A stretch of 64,000 bases of DNA from Aptenodytes patagonicus (GCF_965638725.1 NC_134962.1:7199501-7263500); one strand, 5' to 3'; positions 37,901 to 50,948 are shown, numbered from the stretch's first letter. The notes: generated by a model not told the origin, from the letters alone. Numbers and translations are program-made.

Positions 37901-40142
37901 CTTCACTTCCATTTCACGCCTGGAGCTGCAGCTGTTAGTATTCATTCACTACCTCCTATCGTGGGGTTCAGTCCCATGGAGACTGTTTCTTTCCCTTCCC
38001 ATCACAGACAGGCTTGTGATGGCTGCCATCCTGGCTCCATGCAGGAGACTGTACCACGGATTTCCAAAGTATGAGTTAGAGCTGGGAATCGGGAACTGGG
38101 GCTGGACAAACCCACCATCCATCTCCGTGGATAACCTGTGGGGAGGAGCCGCACCTTCACCGACTGGTGCCAGAAAGTGCGAGCAATCTTTGAGGGATTT
38201 TATGGATTCTCTTTCCATCGTGTTTGCATGTGCGATGGAGACCTCTGGCTTTTTTGCTCATTTTTGTGTAGCTCTGTGGACAGCATGTAGAATTAGGATG
38301 CTTTTGCCCAGTGTTAGACTCTATTTCTAGTTTTGTGAACCCGACCACCAGGACTGTGGTTTGACCTGGCATGGTGCTCTGATAGAAGCAAACACAATTC
38401 TAAGTGATGTCTTCAGATTGTTTTATTCAACGGATATATGTTTTGCTTAAAGGCAAAGCACAGTATGAATCAGTCTCATCTAAAATAACTTTTAAAGAGA
38501 GAAATAAGTAGGACATCAGGTGCAATAAAAGCTAAATACACAATAACCTGAGGCAGAATATCATGGCAAACCATGCTCCAGAGTATAAGGGTACATAACA
38601 CTGACAACAGGTAGAGTTTTTTACAAGTAGGTACAGTATTTCCACACCACAAAAGGCCAGTTGCTTGGCCTTCCTATGCTGATTTGTTTCAGTTCATCTT
38701 GATGTGCCACATCAGGTGTTGCAGAAATAAGACAGGCTGAGCTGATAGAACGGATTTTAGTACTGCCAAACTGTAATTTGTGAGACGCAGATAAGGCTGA
38801 AAGCGTTCAGGTTTAGCTTACTTGCCAGTTGTTGGGATTTTCTCTGATCTCTACCTGCAATGTGAGAGAATATTCATCTGTGCCTGTTCTGCCGCATGCT
38901 CCACAGTGACCTTTTTGGATTTTAGTTTAGTTTTTTAAAAATTAAGGGTTATGAGATTAGGTAAGTGTTGGAACAGTGGGAGTTTTGGGAAGGTGGAAGT
39001 CTGGAGGATGTGACTATGGGAGGAAATGAGAACTCAATTAGGGAATTTAGGGTGTGATCAGAGGGCAAGGGAAATAGGGAACATGAGGTTGGTTTGGGCT
39101 GATGGGCAGACTGTGGCTAGAGCACAGGGAGAGATGGTTCTTGGCCCCATGAGAATTATACACTCCATAGGACTGGGAAGTTAGGTCGCTCCCTACATAG
39201 GTTGTAGGATGCTGAGAATAACGCAGTCAAACACGGGCTGATATTTGCAAACTGCGGGACATGTCTTCCCCATGGACAGTCAGAGCTGGGTTCTGGAGCC
39301 AGTAGCAGTGAAACACCATCAGCCTGGGTTGTACCAGGGCTAGTGTGTGAATGCAGAACTGGAGGCAGAGTGAATTGGGAAGCTGTGGTCTGGTTAACTC
39401 TTCCTACACTGACAGAGGGGAGCCCCAGAAATAACAACCACATAGCAACTCCACTCAAATGACAAAAACAAAAACCCAAAAAATAGTGTTAAGTCAAATG
39501 AGATCTTTTAGATGTTTGAAAGCAATAGACAACCCCGAGAGTTTCAGGTTACTGCCTTTCCTAAAAGCGAGATACCAGAAAGGTGCTAAGTAGACTTTAG
39601 AATGGCTTAGAGTTTTCTTAGTCTGGCACTGTCTGTGATACTGCTTGTATGTTGCATTATATACAAATCGCATCAGCCTTTGCTCAGTTACAATATGCTA
39701 TTTGAAGGCCACTTACATGGTTTATTCCCATAAAAAGCAGAGGCAAAGACTAAATTATTGTAGCTGAATTTGTGTGCTTTACATGCCACCAACTTGCAGA
39801 GTTTGAAAATGATTGCAAACAGCATGTTGCTTTCTTGTTTCCATTGCAGGTGTGTCCATCCACCGAACTCAGTGTAAAGCTCTTTAAGTAAAAAATAGAC
39901 TGACCTATGACATATATTTCTCAATGCATAGAAGTCATATCTGCCATACACATCTTATTTCTTCCGGGTACCGAACTTAGCCAAATGGATATCTCTAAAG
40001 ACTCCATGCAGCTTTTACACAAAGCTAAATGCAAACTATTTTGTATTTTAGCTATTCTTTATGTTTAGATCTGTGTAGTCTTCAAAAGTTTCTAGGGGTC
40101 TTATCGGTGACCATTTATCAAAAGGAGATTTCTGTGACTTAT
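34965..40142. other. Non-coding region downstream of MC3R
   Basis: No gene supported. It includes a short C-run (37541-37548) and AT-rich sequence. A 161-codon open frame at 37845-38330 has no recognisable domain and is overlapped by other frames. The part nearest 40.9 kb could include the MC3R 3'UTR. Confidence 0.55.
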
Positions 40143-40148
40143 TTTATT
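40143..40148 (-). promoter_or_regulatory. Candidate MC3R polyadenylation signal
   Basis: AATAAA on the minus strand, about 790 bp downstream of the MC3R stop codon. It is one of several such hexamers in AT-rich sequence (another at 39721-39726), so assignment is tentative. Confidence 0.3.
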
Positions 40149-40938
40149 AAAATACCAAATGCTACATTGATCAGTTCATTCCAGTTAAAAAAAAAAAAAA
40201 AAATGAGGCTATAATACTGCTGTATCACAACAAGTAACGTAATTGCCTTCTTCATATGAGTCACTTCTATCAGGCAGCTGTTTAAGTCACACTGTCACTG
40301 ATACCGTAGCTGTTCCTTTTCACTTAACTGATTTCTACTGAAAGAGTATTTCAGTGCAAGAGGAATGTTTACTTTCACCCTTCAAAGATTTTACTCAGGT
40401 TGCTTTATAGCAAGCAGCATAAATGTGAATCTATTCTTTTAATAAAAGGTGGAGGCATGGGAGTAAGTGTAGAGCAATGCTGTTACCTGTTGGTGTTTTG
40501 ATTTGTCTTGCAAGTGAATAGCTTTCCATAGAGGTTACTAGTGGAATCTTTTAGAAAACACTGACTTGTTGATAGTGGCACAGAGATAAAGCAACAGGTA
40601 CAAATGAATGGTAAAGAGAACATTATTTCAGTCTCTCTAAGGTAGTATTCCCTTTCAGGATTCATTTTTCCGGTAAGTTTCTTAAGCTATTTTGTAAGCC
40701 ACTCTGGATTTCTTTCTGTTATAACTATTTAAATAATTTCAAATAATTTAGTTGAATCTGGTTTTTGTTTTGAAAAGTATAAATCAAGGCATCAAGTGGA
40801 AGGTTATTTTTTCTTTCCTGTGCCCTTCCTTCAAGCACTGCTTTTAAAGTGGAGCTGCTATATATCTAGATACATATATATACATTCATACACCTATTGT
40901 GTGTATCCTTTCTCTATTCTCAACACAAAGCCAGATAT

Positions 40939-41916
40939 CTACAGCATGCACTGTCCCACATTCATGCCATAACAGCAACACACTATTTCTTTGAAAGTCT
41001 TTCTCATCTCCAGACTCCGGAAAGCATAAATGAGTGGGTCAATTACTGAGTTGCACATTATCAAGACCAGATAGGTATTAAAGTGTGAAGTGTAGCAGAC
41101 GCAGTACGGATTCATTGGGCAAGAAATGATGAGAATGAGGTGAAGGAAGAAAGGTGCCCAGCAAACAATGAAGACACCAAGTAATATAGTGATGGTGACA
41201 GCTCCCTTCATGCAGGTACGCTGGTAGGGCACCCCATCCATGGGGAGGGCTGCAATCCGCTTAACATGCAGGCGTGCAAACAAGAACATGTGAACATAAA
41301 GGGAGGCCATGAGAAAGAGCATGGTAAAGAACATGGTGATGAGACAGACAATGACAGTTTTGCTTTCTGAGTAAGCAATGAATATGATGCCACAGATGAT
41401 ACAAGCAATCCAAATGACCACAATCAGGGTTAAAGCTTTCTTCACAGTCATGATGCTGTGGTAACGGAGAGCATAGAAAATAGTTATGTACCTGTCAATG
41501 GCTATAACCAAGAGGTTGCAAATTGAGGCTACCAAAGAAATACAAATCATTGAGTCAAAAACATTGTCCATATGCTGAATAAAGTGGTCATCAATGATCA
41601 AATAGCCGTTGCTTAGGATTGCAATCATGATAGTCTCCAAGGCATTTGACATGCTCACTAACATATCTGCCACAGCCAAGCTACAAAGGAAGAAATACAT
41701 GGGAGAATGTAGGTTTCCATTCTTCAGCACTGCAAGAATGACAAGGATGTTTTCCAGGAGGCTGATGATCCCTAAAGTCAAGAAGACCTCGGCTTTTATG
41801 AAGACCTGCTCACAAAATCCATCGCCGCTTCTGTTGTTCAGAATTGAGTCATTGAAATCTTCAGTGACATTAAGCAGCGCAGGCTGAAATGAAAATGCAA
41901 AGTGTGTGGTATTCAT
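40939..41916 (-). CDS. MC3R: Melanocortin receptor 3
   Basis: A 325-residue class A GPCR in one exon. It binds melanocortin peptides (MSH/ACTH), is antagonised by AgRP, and signals through Gs and cAMP at the plasma membrane in the control of energy balance (family knowledge). N-glycosylation sequons are at N2, N16, N22 and N28. TM1 starts near residue 44. Ligand-pocket acids E94, D117 and D121 are present, as are DRY (141-143), the family's DPLIY in TM7 in place of NPxxY, and a cysteine-rich C-tail (IVCCCYGM) suited to palmitoylation. MC3R rather than MC4R or MC5R is shown by [26 protein letters not shown] and the GMNVG tail. The start is the ATG at 41916 with A at -3. The frame remains open 8 codons further, but that codon is GTG, and 325 residues is the length I recall for chicken MC3R. 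No frameshift or missing key residue is seen. It is the only intact host gene here. Confidence 0.97.
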   Translation of the reverse strand: MNTTHFAFSFQPALLNVTEDFNDSILNNRSGDGFCEQVFIKAEVFLTLGIISLLENILVILAVLKNGNLHSPMYFFLCSLAVADMLVSMSNALETIMIAILSNGYLIIDDHFIQHMDNVFDSMICISLVASICNLLVIAIDRYITIFYALRYHSIMTVKKALTLIVVIWIACIICGIIFIAYSESKTVIVCLITMFFTMLFLMASLYVHMFLFARLHVKRIAALPMDGVPYQRTCMKGAVTITILLGVFIVCWAPFFLHLILIISCPMNPYCVCYTSHFNTYLVLIMCNSVIDPLIYAFRSLEMRKTFKEIVCCCYGMNVGQCML

Positions 41917-41954
41917 TGTCAGCAAAGGAGCTGAATTCACAAGTGATTACGGAC

Positions 41955-42020
41955 CTGATAGAGCACAGGTTAAAAAAAAAGAAAAAAGAAGGGGAGGAAA
42001 AAAAAGAAAAGGAAAAGAAG
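41955..42020 (-). promoter_or_regulatory. Candidate 3' splice site in MC3R 5'UTR
   Basis: On the minus strand, 49 uninterrupted pyrimidines (complement of 41972-42020) are followed by AACCTGTGCTCTATCAG. The first AG after the tract would place an exon start at 41954, 38 bp upstream of the MC3R ATG. No AG lies between tract and acceptor, as expected of a real acceptor. It could equally be a plain polypurine/polypyrimidine repeat. No matching donor or upstream exon was identified. Confidence 0.4.
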
Positions 42021-45000
42021 TCCTTCCAAGTTGTTGCTGTGCACATGGGATGGAATCGAGCAGGACTTTTCTTTAGTCACTTTTACAAGTAGGAACATAA
42101 AAAAATCTGCATTTACAGTGAGTTTTGTGTCAGTCACAGGCTGTTCTTCTCCTTTATAAGAAAGTGAGCTTCAAATCTTGCAGGCATCAAACAGTTTACT
42201 CTGAAGGGAAAAATCAGCAGCAGCACATTGCCGGTTCTAGCTCTCCTGATGATTAAAAGCAGGGAGTTTTCTCATCTGCTATCGTCTGCTGGGGCCGGCG
42301 CAGGTTTGTTGCCAGTATGTTGCAGCTCAGCAAAGTATCTCTTGCTATTTCAGTGGCAAGAAAGGCAAAGAGAACTAAGGGATTTATACATGCATGAAAG
42401 AAAAAACAACTCCTACTTGATCCTCCGTGCAGAGCATTGGCCATTAGAGAGCAAGCACCTTTCTGACTGACAGCTGCAAACACCAGGTACAGCATCCCCA
42501 CTGCTGGCTCCACCAGCAGATCTGAAACTGTCTGGCGCCCTCTGCAGAGAGCGAATAGGATGGATTTGCCTTAAAATTCGCCTGAAAAATGGGATTTTCA
42601 TCCAGCAAAACTTTATGCCTGTTCTCGGCAGCCGGGTCCTGCCCATGGGAGTGAGCAGGGGCAGGCTGCTGAAGGTCGTAGGTGTTCAGGGGCAGGCAGG
42701 ATGCCCATACACTGTCCTGGCCTCTACTCCTCTCCTCCCGGAGCCAGATCTCCTCTTGCCTCGTTCGAATGAGCTGGCTGAGCCCTGAGCTGAGTCCAGA
42801 CAATGCCTCCCTTGAGGGTGTCCTGGGCTCACTTGGGCTTTGGACCTTGTGGTTAAAGACAACAACCCGAGGGTGAGCTGTAGCACAGATGGGATGTGGC
42901 TGCAAATAATATGCCCATGATATAGTTGCTGAGGTGCTCCAAAGGCTGTCATTAGCTAGATAACATTGGTTTTATCAGAGACAAGCTCCCAGGGGTTTCA
43001 TTCTTTGCCCACAAATGGTTTGGGTTTTGTTTGTTTATTTTGGTTTCTAAATTCCTTGCTCACAAATGAAGCAAAGTGCAGGTGTGAGTCTCCACACTGT
43101 GCTTTCTGTGTCATGACTCTCCATCTCTGCTGAAGGATCTCAGCCAGCCTAAAGGCTTAACCAGCTCTTGCAAGTTGATCTTCCCTGCCCCCCCCTTCTC
43201 CCTGTCTGCAGAAGTGTGCTATGTTGTACTGGTGGGGAAGGGTCATCCCAGGAGGGCCAGAGGCTCAGCTGGTTATTAAACCACTTACATGGAAGTTAAT
43301 TCATAGCTGAATTCAACTTCCAAACCATCTCTGGCAGCACTGGTTTCAAGGACAGAGTTCTTGAAGTTCAATCACCTCAGTTAAACCTTTTTTTTTTTCT
43401 TTTTTTTTTTAATGCTATTGCTTAGTTCATGAGAATGGACACTTAATATTGGTCTGGTTTCCTTGGTAGCATCTCCAACAGTCTGAAGCCTTCTGACCCA
43501 ACTGCTCTTGAACTTCTCATCATCCCTTAAATCTCTGAAAAGTCCTTTATTCCTAAGAGTAAATGCTGGGTATGTGGAACTGCTCTGATATCAGACCTAT
43601 TTTAATGATGGTTCTTCTAGTAACCTTCATGGGCCGTTCGTGTGAACATGGAGCTGTGGGATGAATTGGTCTGACCCAGCGTGTTACTGAGTTTCTGGGT
43701 CTGTCTCCAGCATTTCAGCAGGCCCATGCACCCTTGGGTGCCTGTACTAGAAGAGCTACCCAGCTAGACATCTCTGCTGGAGAAATGAAACAAATTTCCA
43801 TGTGCCCTTTCCTTTCTTTACTCTTTCAAAAGTAATCCTTCCCCCCAGCAGCTGCTTTTTCTCACAGGAGCCTACCATAACTGGTCTTAACTGGAATTGT
43901 ACTGATTTTAAACCTATGCAGGACCAGGGAGATTTTTAGTTATCATATATTAACAGGCGAGCATAAGGTAGATTTTCCTTGCACACTATTCACTCACACT
44001 ATATCTCTGTAGTGAATTTTCTTAGTTTGATTTTTTGAAAGCGCTCACTGATGTCTGTGTACTTCATAACTCCAGTTTTTGCAGAAGTCCTTTAGAATTG
44101 AAGCCATACAATGTCACATATACTAATGTTTGGGGTTTCTATTACAGGTTTGTTAGCTCAAAAAGTCACAAATATTTCCCACTTTCATTTTGAGCCCACA
44201 GAATTATTATCATGCACCCATAATTCAATACCAAGAGGCAACAAATCTCAAATTCAAACTCCAGATGATACCTTTACAAGGACAATATCCAGTGCAGTAA
44301 TTTTAATCCAAAAAAATAGCTGGGGACTTGCCCACCAAGTTGTCCAGTTAACATTTTAAAGATCTTAATTGGTCCGTCAAAGTCTCTCCCTAATTTCGCA
44401 GTGACGTATTTTAAAGCAGATAACTTAAAACAACAAACTCTCTCTCCCATGCCTCTAATCCCATGGCAGGGAAAAGATACTCCCTCCGTTCAAGTGTAGC
44501 AGTTATGGATTTATACCTAGAGCAGCTATCTTTATTTTGTGCAGTGAGACCCAGTTGCTTCTTGCCAGCTTTCTTGAGCTGATAGAGTGCACTCAGGATA
44601 GTCATTATGTCTTGAAATCACTATCATTGGTCTTGTAAACATTGTCTTTCCAACTGAGGAGGAGCCCATCTTTGCAAGGCTGGACAGATGTCCCTCCCTG
44701 CCAGCTCTGTCCTGGGGTACTATCTTGTGAAGTGGCAGGTGGAGGTTGTATCCTCCCAGGGTGAGGACAGGATCAAAGGCAGAGCTCCCATTCATGGAGG
44801 AGAGCTCACCCTGGAGAAATCACACCTTTCTGGGCTTGGCTTTGGATTACCTGCTGCTGGAGGGGCATTTATGTTTTAGGCACCCACATGTAAACCAACT
44901 CATAGGAGTGCTTTGCCATTTACATTCCAGTTCTGTCTTCTCCATCTGGTTAGTCTCAGCAATATACTGCATTAGTGCTGTACATACTGACTCCAGAATG

Positions 45001-45934
45001 CTCCATCCCTTGTTGCCACACTGTTTCAAAAGACCGCTACAGGTTTCCCCGCCTTTCAGCTAAATCTGAGAATAAGAAGTCATTAAATATGTTTCATCAT
45101 GAATTTCTGAATGTATCTGGCAGCAGGAATCAAGCTACCATTCGCACTGAGATGCAAGTTGAAGTGGAAATCTAATGTTATATACCAAAGTGGACTAATG
45201 GCACTATTAGCTTTGCCATTAAGTGCTAAATATAGTGGGCTAGAGCCTCATGTATCTGATTGCAAGCTCAAACTGACTCTAAGGTCTTTGCAAAAATGGG
45301 AAGAAGCTGTGTTTGCACAAAAGACAGCAACATGTTAGGCCTTATTTTCAAAAGGTGTAAGGGGATTTCTCTGCTCAGCATTGGAAAACCTACGTGATCT
45401 GAAATTTTGCAATATATTTTGCAATAACATATAATAAGTTGCTGCCCCTCAGCTGTCAGTTCCTGCTGCATTTCCAGAGATACAGTTAGTGATCGTGTCC
45501 ATTGCAGTGTCCAGTGTTGCAGTGGATTGGCGTCCTGGCAATTGCTACATTATATCTGAGGAGTGGCAACTTATTAAAATGTACTTAAGTGATGGTAGAC
45601 ATTCATATCCTCAATAGCGAAGTCCACTTGTCTTGGGTAGGGGAGCAGATCCATGGCAATTGTTGCAACCTAGGACATATAAAATTAAATAATACTTGGT
45701 TTAGGTCCTCCCTCCACTGAAATCTGGTGAACAGAAAATTGGAAAGTTAGAAATATGAGATATCTCTGTGTACTCCCCAATTTTTACCATGTGCATAGCT
45801 GTTCCCACCTCTTCTACCCAAGGCCTCAAGGGAAAACTTTAAACTGCTGCCTGGGGATGTGCTCAGGACTGTTGTTCAGAGGAGATTCAGGATGGAAGTC
45901 ATGGGGGTTGAGTGGGACCAGTCAAGGTCCCACT
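42021..45934. other. Non-coding region upstream of MC3R
   Basis: Probably contains the MC3R promoter and any 5' non-coding exon, but no TATA box or CpG island can be assigned. 42280-42900 is somewhat GC-richer, with overlapping open frames on both strands (up to 153 codons, 42444-42905) and no recognisable protein family. A T-rich tract lies at about 43388-43411. Confidence 0.5.
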
Positions 45935-46939
45935 TGGTTACATCCAGTTGGCAGCCGGTCACGAGCGGTGTTCCCCAGGGCTCAGTTTTGGGGCCGGTCT
46001 TGTTTAATATCTTTATCGATGATCTGGATGAGGGGATTGAGTGCACCCTCAGTCAGTTTGCAGACGACACCAAGTTGGGCGGGAGTGTTGATCTGCTCGA
46101 GGGTAGGAAGGCTCTGCAGAGGGACCTGGACAGGCTGGATCGATGGGCCCAGGCCAACTGTATGAGGTTCAACAAGGACAAGTGCCGGGTCCTGCACTTG
46201 GGTCACAACAACCCCATGCAGCGCTACAGGCTTGGGGAAGAGTGGCTGGAAAGCTGCCTGTCGGAAAAGGACCTGGGGGTGCTGGTTGACAGCCGGCTGA
46301 ACATGAGCCGGCAGCGTGCCCAGGCGGCCAAGAAGGCCAATGGCATCCTGGCCTGTATCAGAAATAGTGTGGCCAGCAGGAGCAGGGAAGTGATCGTGCC
46401 CCTGTACTCGGCACTGGTGAGGCTGCACCTCAAACACTGTGTTCAGTTTTGGGCCCCTCACTACAAGAAGGACACTGAGGTGCTGGAGCGTGTCCAGAGA
46501 AGGGCAACAAGGCTGGTGAGGGGTCTGGAGAACAAGTCTTATGAGCAGAGGCTGAGGGAACTGGGGTTGTTCAGCCTGGAGAAAAGGAGGCTGAGGGGAG
46601 ACCTCATCGCTCTCTACAACTCCCTGAAAGGAGGTTGTAGCGAGGTGGGTGTCGGTCTCTTCTCCCAAGTAACAAGCGATAGGACGAGAGGAAATGGCCT
46701 CAAGTTGTGCCAGGGGAGGTTTAGATTGGATGTAAGGAAAAATTCTTTACTGAAAGAGTGGTGAAACATTGGACCAGGCTGCCCAGGGAAGTGGTGGAGT
46801 CCCCATCCCTGGAGGTATTTAAAAGACGAGTAGATGAGGCACTTAGGGACATGGTTTAGTGGACATGGTGGTGTTGGGTCGACGGTTGGACTCGATGATC
46901 TTAGAGGTCTTTTCCAATCTCAATGATTCTATGATTCTA
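45935..46939 (+). mobile_element. CR1 LINE, short 5'-truncated copy
   Basis: Homology to the first CR1 copy begins at GTTACATCCAGTTGG (45937), inside the reverse transcriptase, and runs to the 3' tail with two ATGATTCT-type units ending near 46939. The 3'UTR contains the CR1 signature GGTTGGACTCGATGATC. It is the same subfamily as the copy at 17.8-20.4 kb but inserted on the opposite strand. No target-site duplication was recognised. Confidence 0.96.
45937..46764 (+). pseudogene. CR1 reverse transcriptase C-terminal fragment, frameshifted
   Basis: The frame from 45937 encodes the C-terminal third of CR1 ORF2. It begins at the [15 protein letters not shown] box and includes the FADD catalytic motif, thumb and C-terminal region. 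A one-base deletion in the AAAAATTTC run near 46740-46750, relative to the other copy, shifts the frame and gives a premature stop at 46764. The rest of the C-terminus ([11 protein letters not shown]...ALRDMV) continues in another frame to about 46859. By eye about 16 substitutions separate the two copies over roughly 265 aligned residues. The open frame extends further upstream, but that part is host sequence. It is non-functional because the fingers, most of the palm and the endonuclease are absent. Confidence 0.93.
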
Positions 46940-49900
46940 AGGTTTTGGATCTTTGGGCGTTGCTAGGTCATGGTAAGCCAGTAAGCTCACAGTACATCTG
47001 AATGGTTCATTGTAACTCTGTTAACGTACAGAAAGTGTCATCTCCTATTTTTAAATCAGTGAGTAAAATACCCTTCTCACCTTTTGTCTTGGGCTCTGCA
47101 GTCTATGATTAATGTTACATTTCATAGTCTTCTCTCCAGGTGTTGTGAGAGTATGTTTATTTGACACCCAGGGAGAAGTGTGGTCTTTCTGCTGTGTTCT
47201 TGTTTATTCCCTGGACTCAAAACCCAAACTCACTGTTGAAATTATTGACATTGGTTTTTAATCTTCTGGTGTGCTGAACGAGACAAGTCCTTGTTTTCTG
47301 TCCCTGTAGTTGCTATGCAACTGTCACCTACTTTGTGTAGTTCATGATGCCATGATTAAGTCAGCAGCTGGGGCCATAGGTCGGAGGAGAATAAGTGCAC
47401 AGGAAGGGGAAGCATCTCTTGCAGCTTTAAGCTCAGACCCCTGCTGTACCAGTTATCATTGACAATTATATTGCACCCTCCTCATATTTTATTCTTTCAA
47501 CTTCCAGCCCCAAAGCCCCAAACTGCATTGTTCCTCGTAGGTGGGGAGGAATCTGTGTATTTCACCAATTTGGCATGCCTTTGATTCAGTTAGACTATCA
47601 TATTTGTAATGATCAGATAGGTGGTAAGAAATCTCTGTGGTTTTGGCCTCTAGAATTACTCTTCTCCTTTTCTGATTTTTTTGTTAATATATTTCTTATC
47701 ATGAGTCTTCACACACCCAAAAATTTAGAGGCAAGGGGTGATTTTTATGTTTGTTTTCCCTTGTGTTTTACTATGAGGACTTAATGCCCTATACTCTGAT
47801 TCTGAATACAGCAGTGCTCTTCAGCCACCAGAGTGATTTACTGGAGGTGGATTGTGGAGATGGTCTTCAGGGTCTCGCTTAGCTGAGCAATAGAAATCTT
47901 TTGAAACACACCTATATACTGGTTTTACATAAAAATAGCAGCACTTGGGTAGACTGCAACAGCTAAAACCAATTCCTTAATCAAGTGTGACCTAAGACAG
48001 TTTTTACTGAGGGAAACACCCTTCTGTGCTTCTATAAACAATAATTTAAAAACCCATAAAAATGAGAAGTTTTAGCGTCTTGAAGACCAGATTGCAAAAA
48101 TGAACATTGAATTTCATTATGAAAATACCTCCCTAACCGTAGAGGCATTTGAACTCAATCAGCAACAGCATTTTGACCCTAAAGGTTTCTAGATACTAAA
48201 GATTTCTGCGTCTCAGCCTGTGCATGTCTCAGGTTTGGCTGATAGAGCTCCTTGTGCCTAAGCCTGACCAGGATCTGTAAGCTAGCTGGACGGACACTGG
48301 CAGGTACTCTCTCCTCCTTTTAGAATGGGTTCAGAGGGAAATGCGTCTTTGCTGTTTTGAATTCTGGGCTACTGATTAGAGCTCTTGCCCAGGATGTGCA
48401 AGACCTAATTTCCATTCCTTTCTTTGCCTGAAAAGATGAGATAGTTTAAGTTCATGTTTTCACATATCACCAGCATAAGCCTTGATTTGTCAGGGTTTTG
48501 CCCTGTACTTTCAGGGCAGCATGGAGCTCTGTGAACTAGCAGACCATTTCTTTAATGGTATCCTCTAATACACACTTGCTATCATCTTTGCTTATCTGCC
48601 AATGCCAGGGCTTTCCTTCAATATCTGAGGCTTCCAAACAAAGTTATTACCTAGTCCATGAATCTGTAATGTTGGCAATGAATATTATGTACGCTTCATT
48701 TCAAGCAGATAGATCCTTAGAAGGATCATGGCTAGCCCTTCTACAATGTCAGGGCAACCCACCCCAAGCCCACAAACATGAAATGGGTAAAATGTGGAGA
48801 TTAGATCTATCAGCATGTCTCTTACCAAGGAGGCTTTCATTCACGTCCTTTATCTCATCATTTGACCCTAAAATAACTTCCTTTCCAAGAAAAAAAGCTG
48901 TAAATAAGATGATGACAGCAGAATTAATGAAATATTGGCTGTGAGGAAGTTAAAGAAAAAGGTTTAGCTGTTTTAACTACCAGCAGAAATGAACCATTTT
49001 CTTTGGTAAAAACCGCAGTCATGTTTTACAAAGCAGTTAATATTTAAGGTTTCTTTTTTTTTATGTTGTTATTACTCAGCTGTTTCTTCACTAGTTAAAC
49101 TATTTAATCTTCAGGGAAAGGTAAAGAGAAAGTAACATCTACTGCTAAGGGTGGATAATGGAGTTTTCTAGAGAGAATTCCCTTGTGAGATCGTTGAATG
49201 AAAAACCTTGTTTAACACTTGTCATGAGATTCAGGCTGATAATGGCTGATAAATGCATATCATTTTGCTTTATTTTCTCTCTTTTTCAGCAATAGTTTGT
49301 GCCAGATGAAATTGGAACTTTTAAAGGAAGTTAGAGGATAATAAACAAACGGTTGCTCCCATGCGGCAGGTATTTACTACTCTTCTGCAGTTCCAAGTAG
49401 CCAAAATAGTAAAATACGCTTGAAGACCTCTCCTCAGTTTTATTCTTTTTAGGAAAGGACTTAGCAGATAAAATATTTTATCTTAGCAAAACAGAAGCAA
49501 AGTACACTGTTTTTGAATTCTGTGCACATTTCTGGAGTGCCCATTACTTTACAGGCTTTGATTTGGAAATATCTGTAAACATGTGCTTGAATTCATCACC
49601 TGGGCACTTCATGATGGTTACTCAGCTCTCTACTGACAAGTGGAAATGCGGTTTGGGCTGTTTTTTACTTGGAGATTATCAAACTCCAATAAAACCAGAA
49701 GTAGGAGCCTCACAAGAATCTGGCAAAGAGGACATACAATGACACTGCTTTAAACACTCAGATGATTAAGTGCTGTCCACTAAAATGCTGTGTTTTTCTT
49801 GAATGTCTTAGGGTAACAGCTTTCTAAGAGCTTTTTTTAGTATTGTCAGATTCACAGACTGCAGAATCACTTGCAATATTAGATATCAGGTGCAATATTG

Positions 49901-50924
49901 GAAAGATTTCACTTGTGTTCTTCTAAGAAGTTGTAGTTCATACACTTCACAGTCATGTCCATAGCTAATAACGTTATTTTGTAGTCTGACGCTCGCTATG
50001 ATCCGAGGCAAGAATGACTCTGGCATCGGCTGAGGTCAGTAGAAGTTGCATATGTCTGTACCAGATTAATGGGAGAGATTTTCAAACTGGAAGAGTAGAT
50101 CCTCACCTGATACAACCAACTGAAATGCTGTTGAGCAGACCTCTAGCAGTTTGCATCATTTAGGATCTGACCCACTGAATTTTCTTTCAACCCTGGCTGG
50201 AGCAAAAAGCACGAGTACTGCAAATGAAGATGCAGCCTGCCAACCTTTGTGATTAGTGAGGAAAAGGAACATGTAATAGTGATTGCAATGAGATGCCTTT
50301 CAGATGAGTGTTTCTAGAATTTCAGCCAGTTAACAGGTTAATTTAAACAGACTCAACTTTTGGACATTACACACAATTTTCCTTCTCATCCAAGGGTAAA
50401 AGGAGACAAAGCAGACCTGATTGCAAAACACTTAGCAGCACCTGCAGGTGCTTTGTCATATTCAAGGGATTTTAAGTGCTTTAGACTAATAATACTCAGT
50501 ATCAGTTTTGTCCTCTCATTTATGGAGTGAAAGACAAGCAGATGTGATTGAGCCAGCTGCATTCTGCTATTCAGCTTCATCAGTGCCAAGAATCCCTAGA
50601 ATATCTTCCTCATCTCCCTGGAAGCCCTTGTCTTCATAAATCTCATTGCCCTGCGGTGCTGGGGCTGAGCAGTGGGTGCATTTGGCCTTTTAAAGCCTAA
50701 TAACCTAATGCTGCTGACTGACCTCATTCCTGGCACTATAGATAACTGTAAGACTTTGGAGACTGGCAAGCAGTAAAGATGATTTTACTGAGCTGTCAGA
50801 TGCTGTGGGTGGATGGATTTTGAGAGAGATTTTTCTGCTGATGCTTAGAGCACCTCAATTTGTTGCTGTACTTGGAGCCCAGTCTTGCTTCCTTGCAGGC
50901 AAAATACTCATACAAGGACAGACA

Positions 50925-50948
50925 CCCCCCCCACACACCCCCCCCCCC
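50925..50948. repeat. C-rich low-complexity tract
   Basis: Runs of C (6, then continuing, then 11) broken only by ACACA. The complement is G-rich. Confidence 0.9.

Noticed and set aside
37845-38330. 161-codon plus-strand open frame
   Set aside because: No domain recognised, and it overlaps other open frames in both directions.
40939-41916. MC4R or MC5R instead of MC3R
   Set aside because: The segments [26 protein letters not shown] and the GMNVG C-tail are MC3R-type; MC4R and MC5R differ at these places as I recall them.
42444-42905. Overlapping open frames upstream of MC3R that might be a second gene or a 5' exon
   Set aside because: Frames in several phases on both strands in a GC-richer patch, with no conserved motif. 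A non-coding 5' exon here cannot be excluded but cannot be shown.
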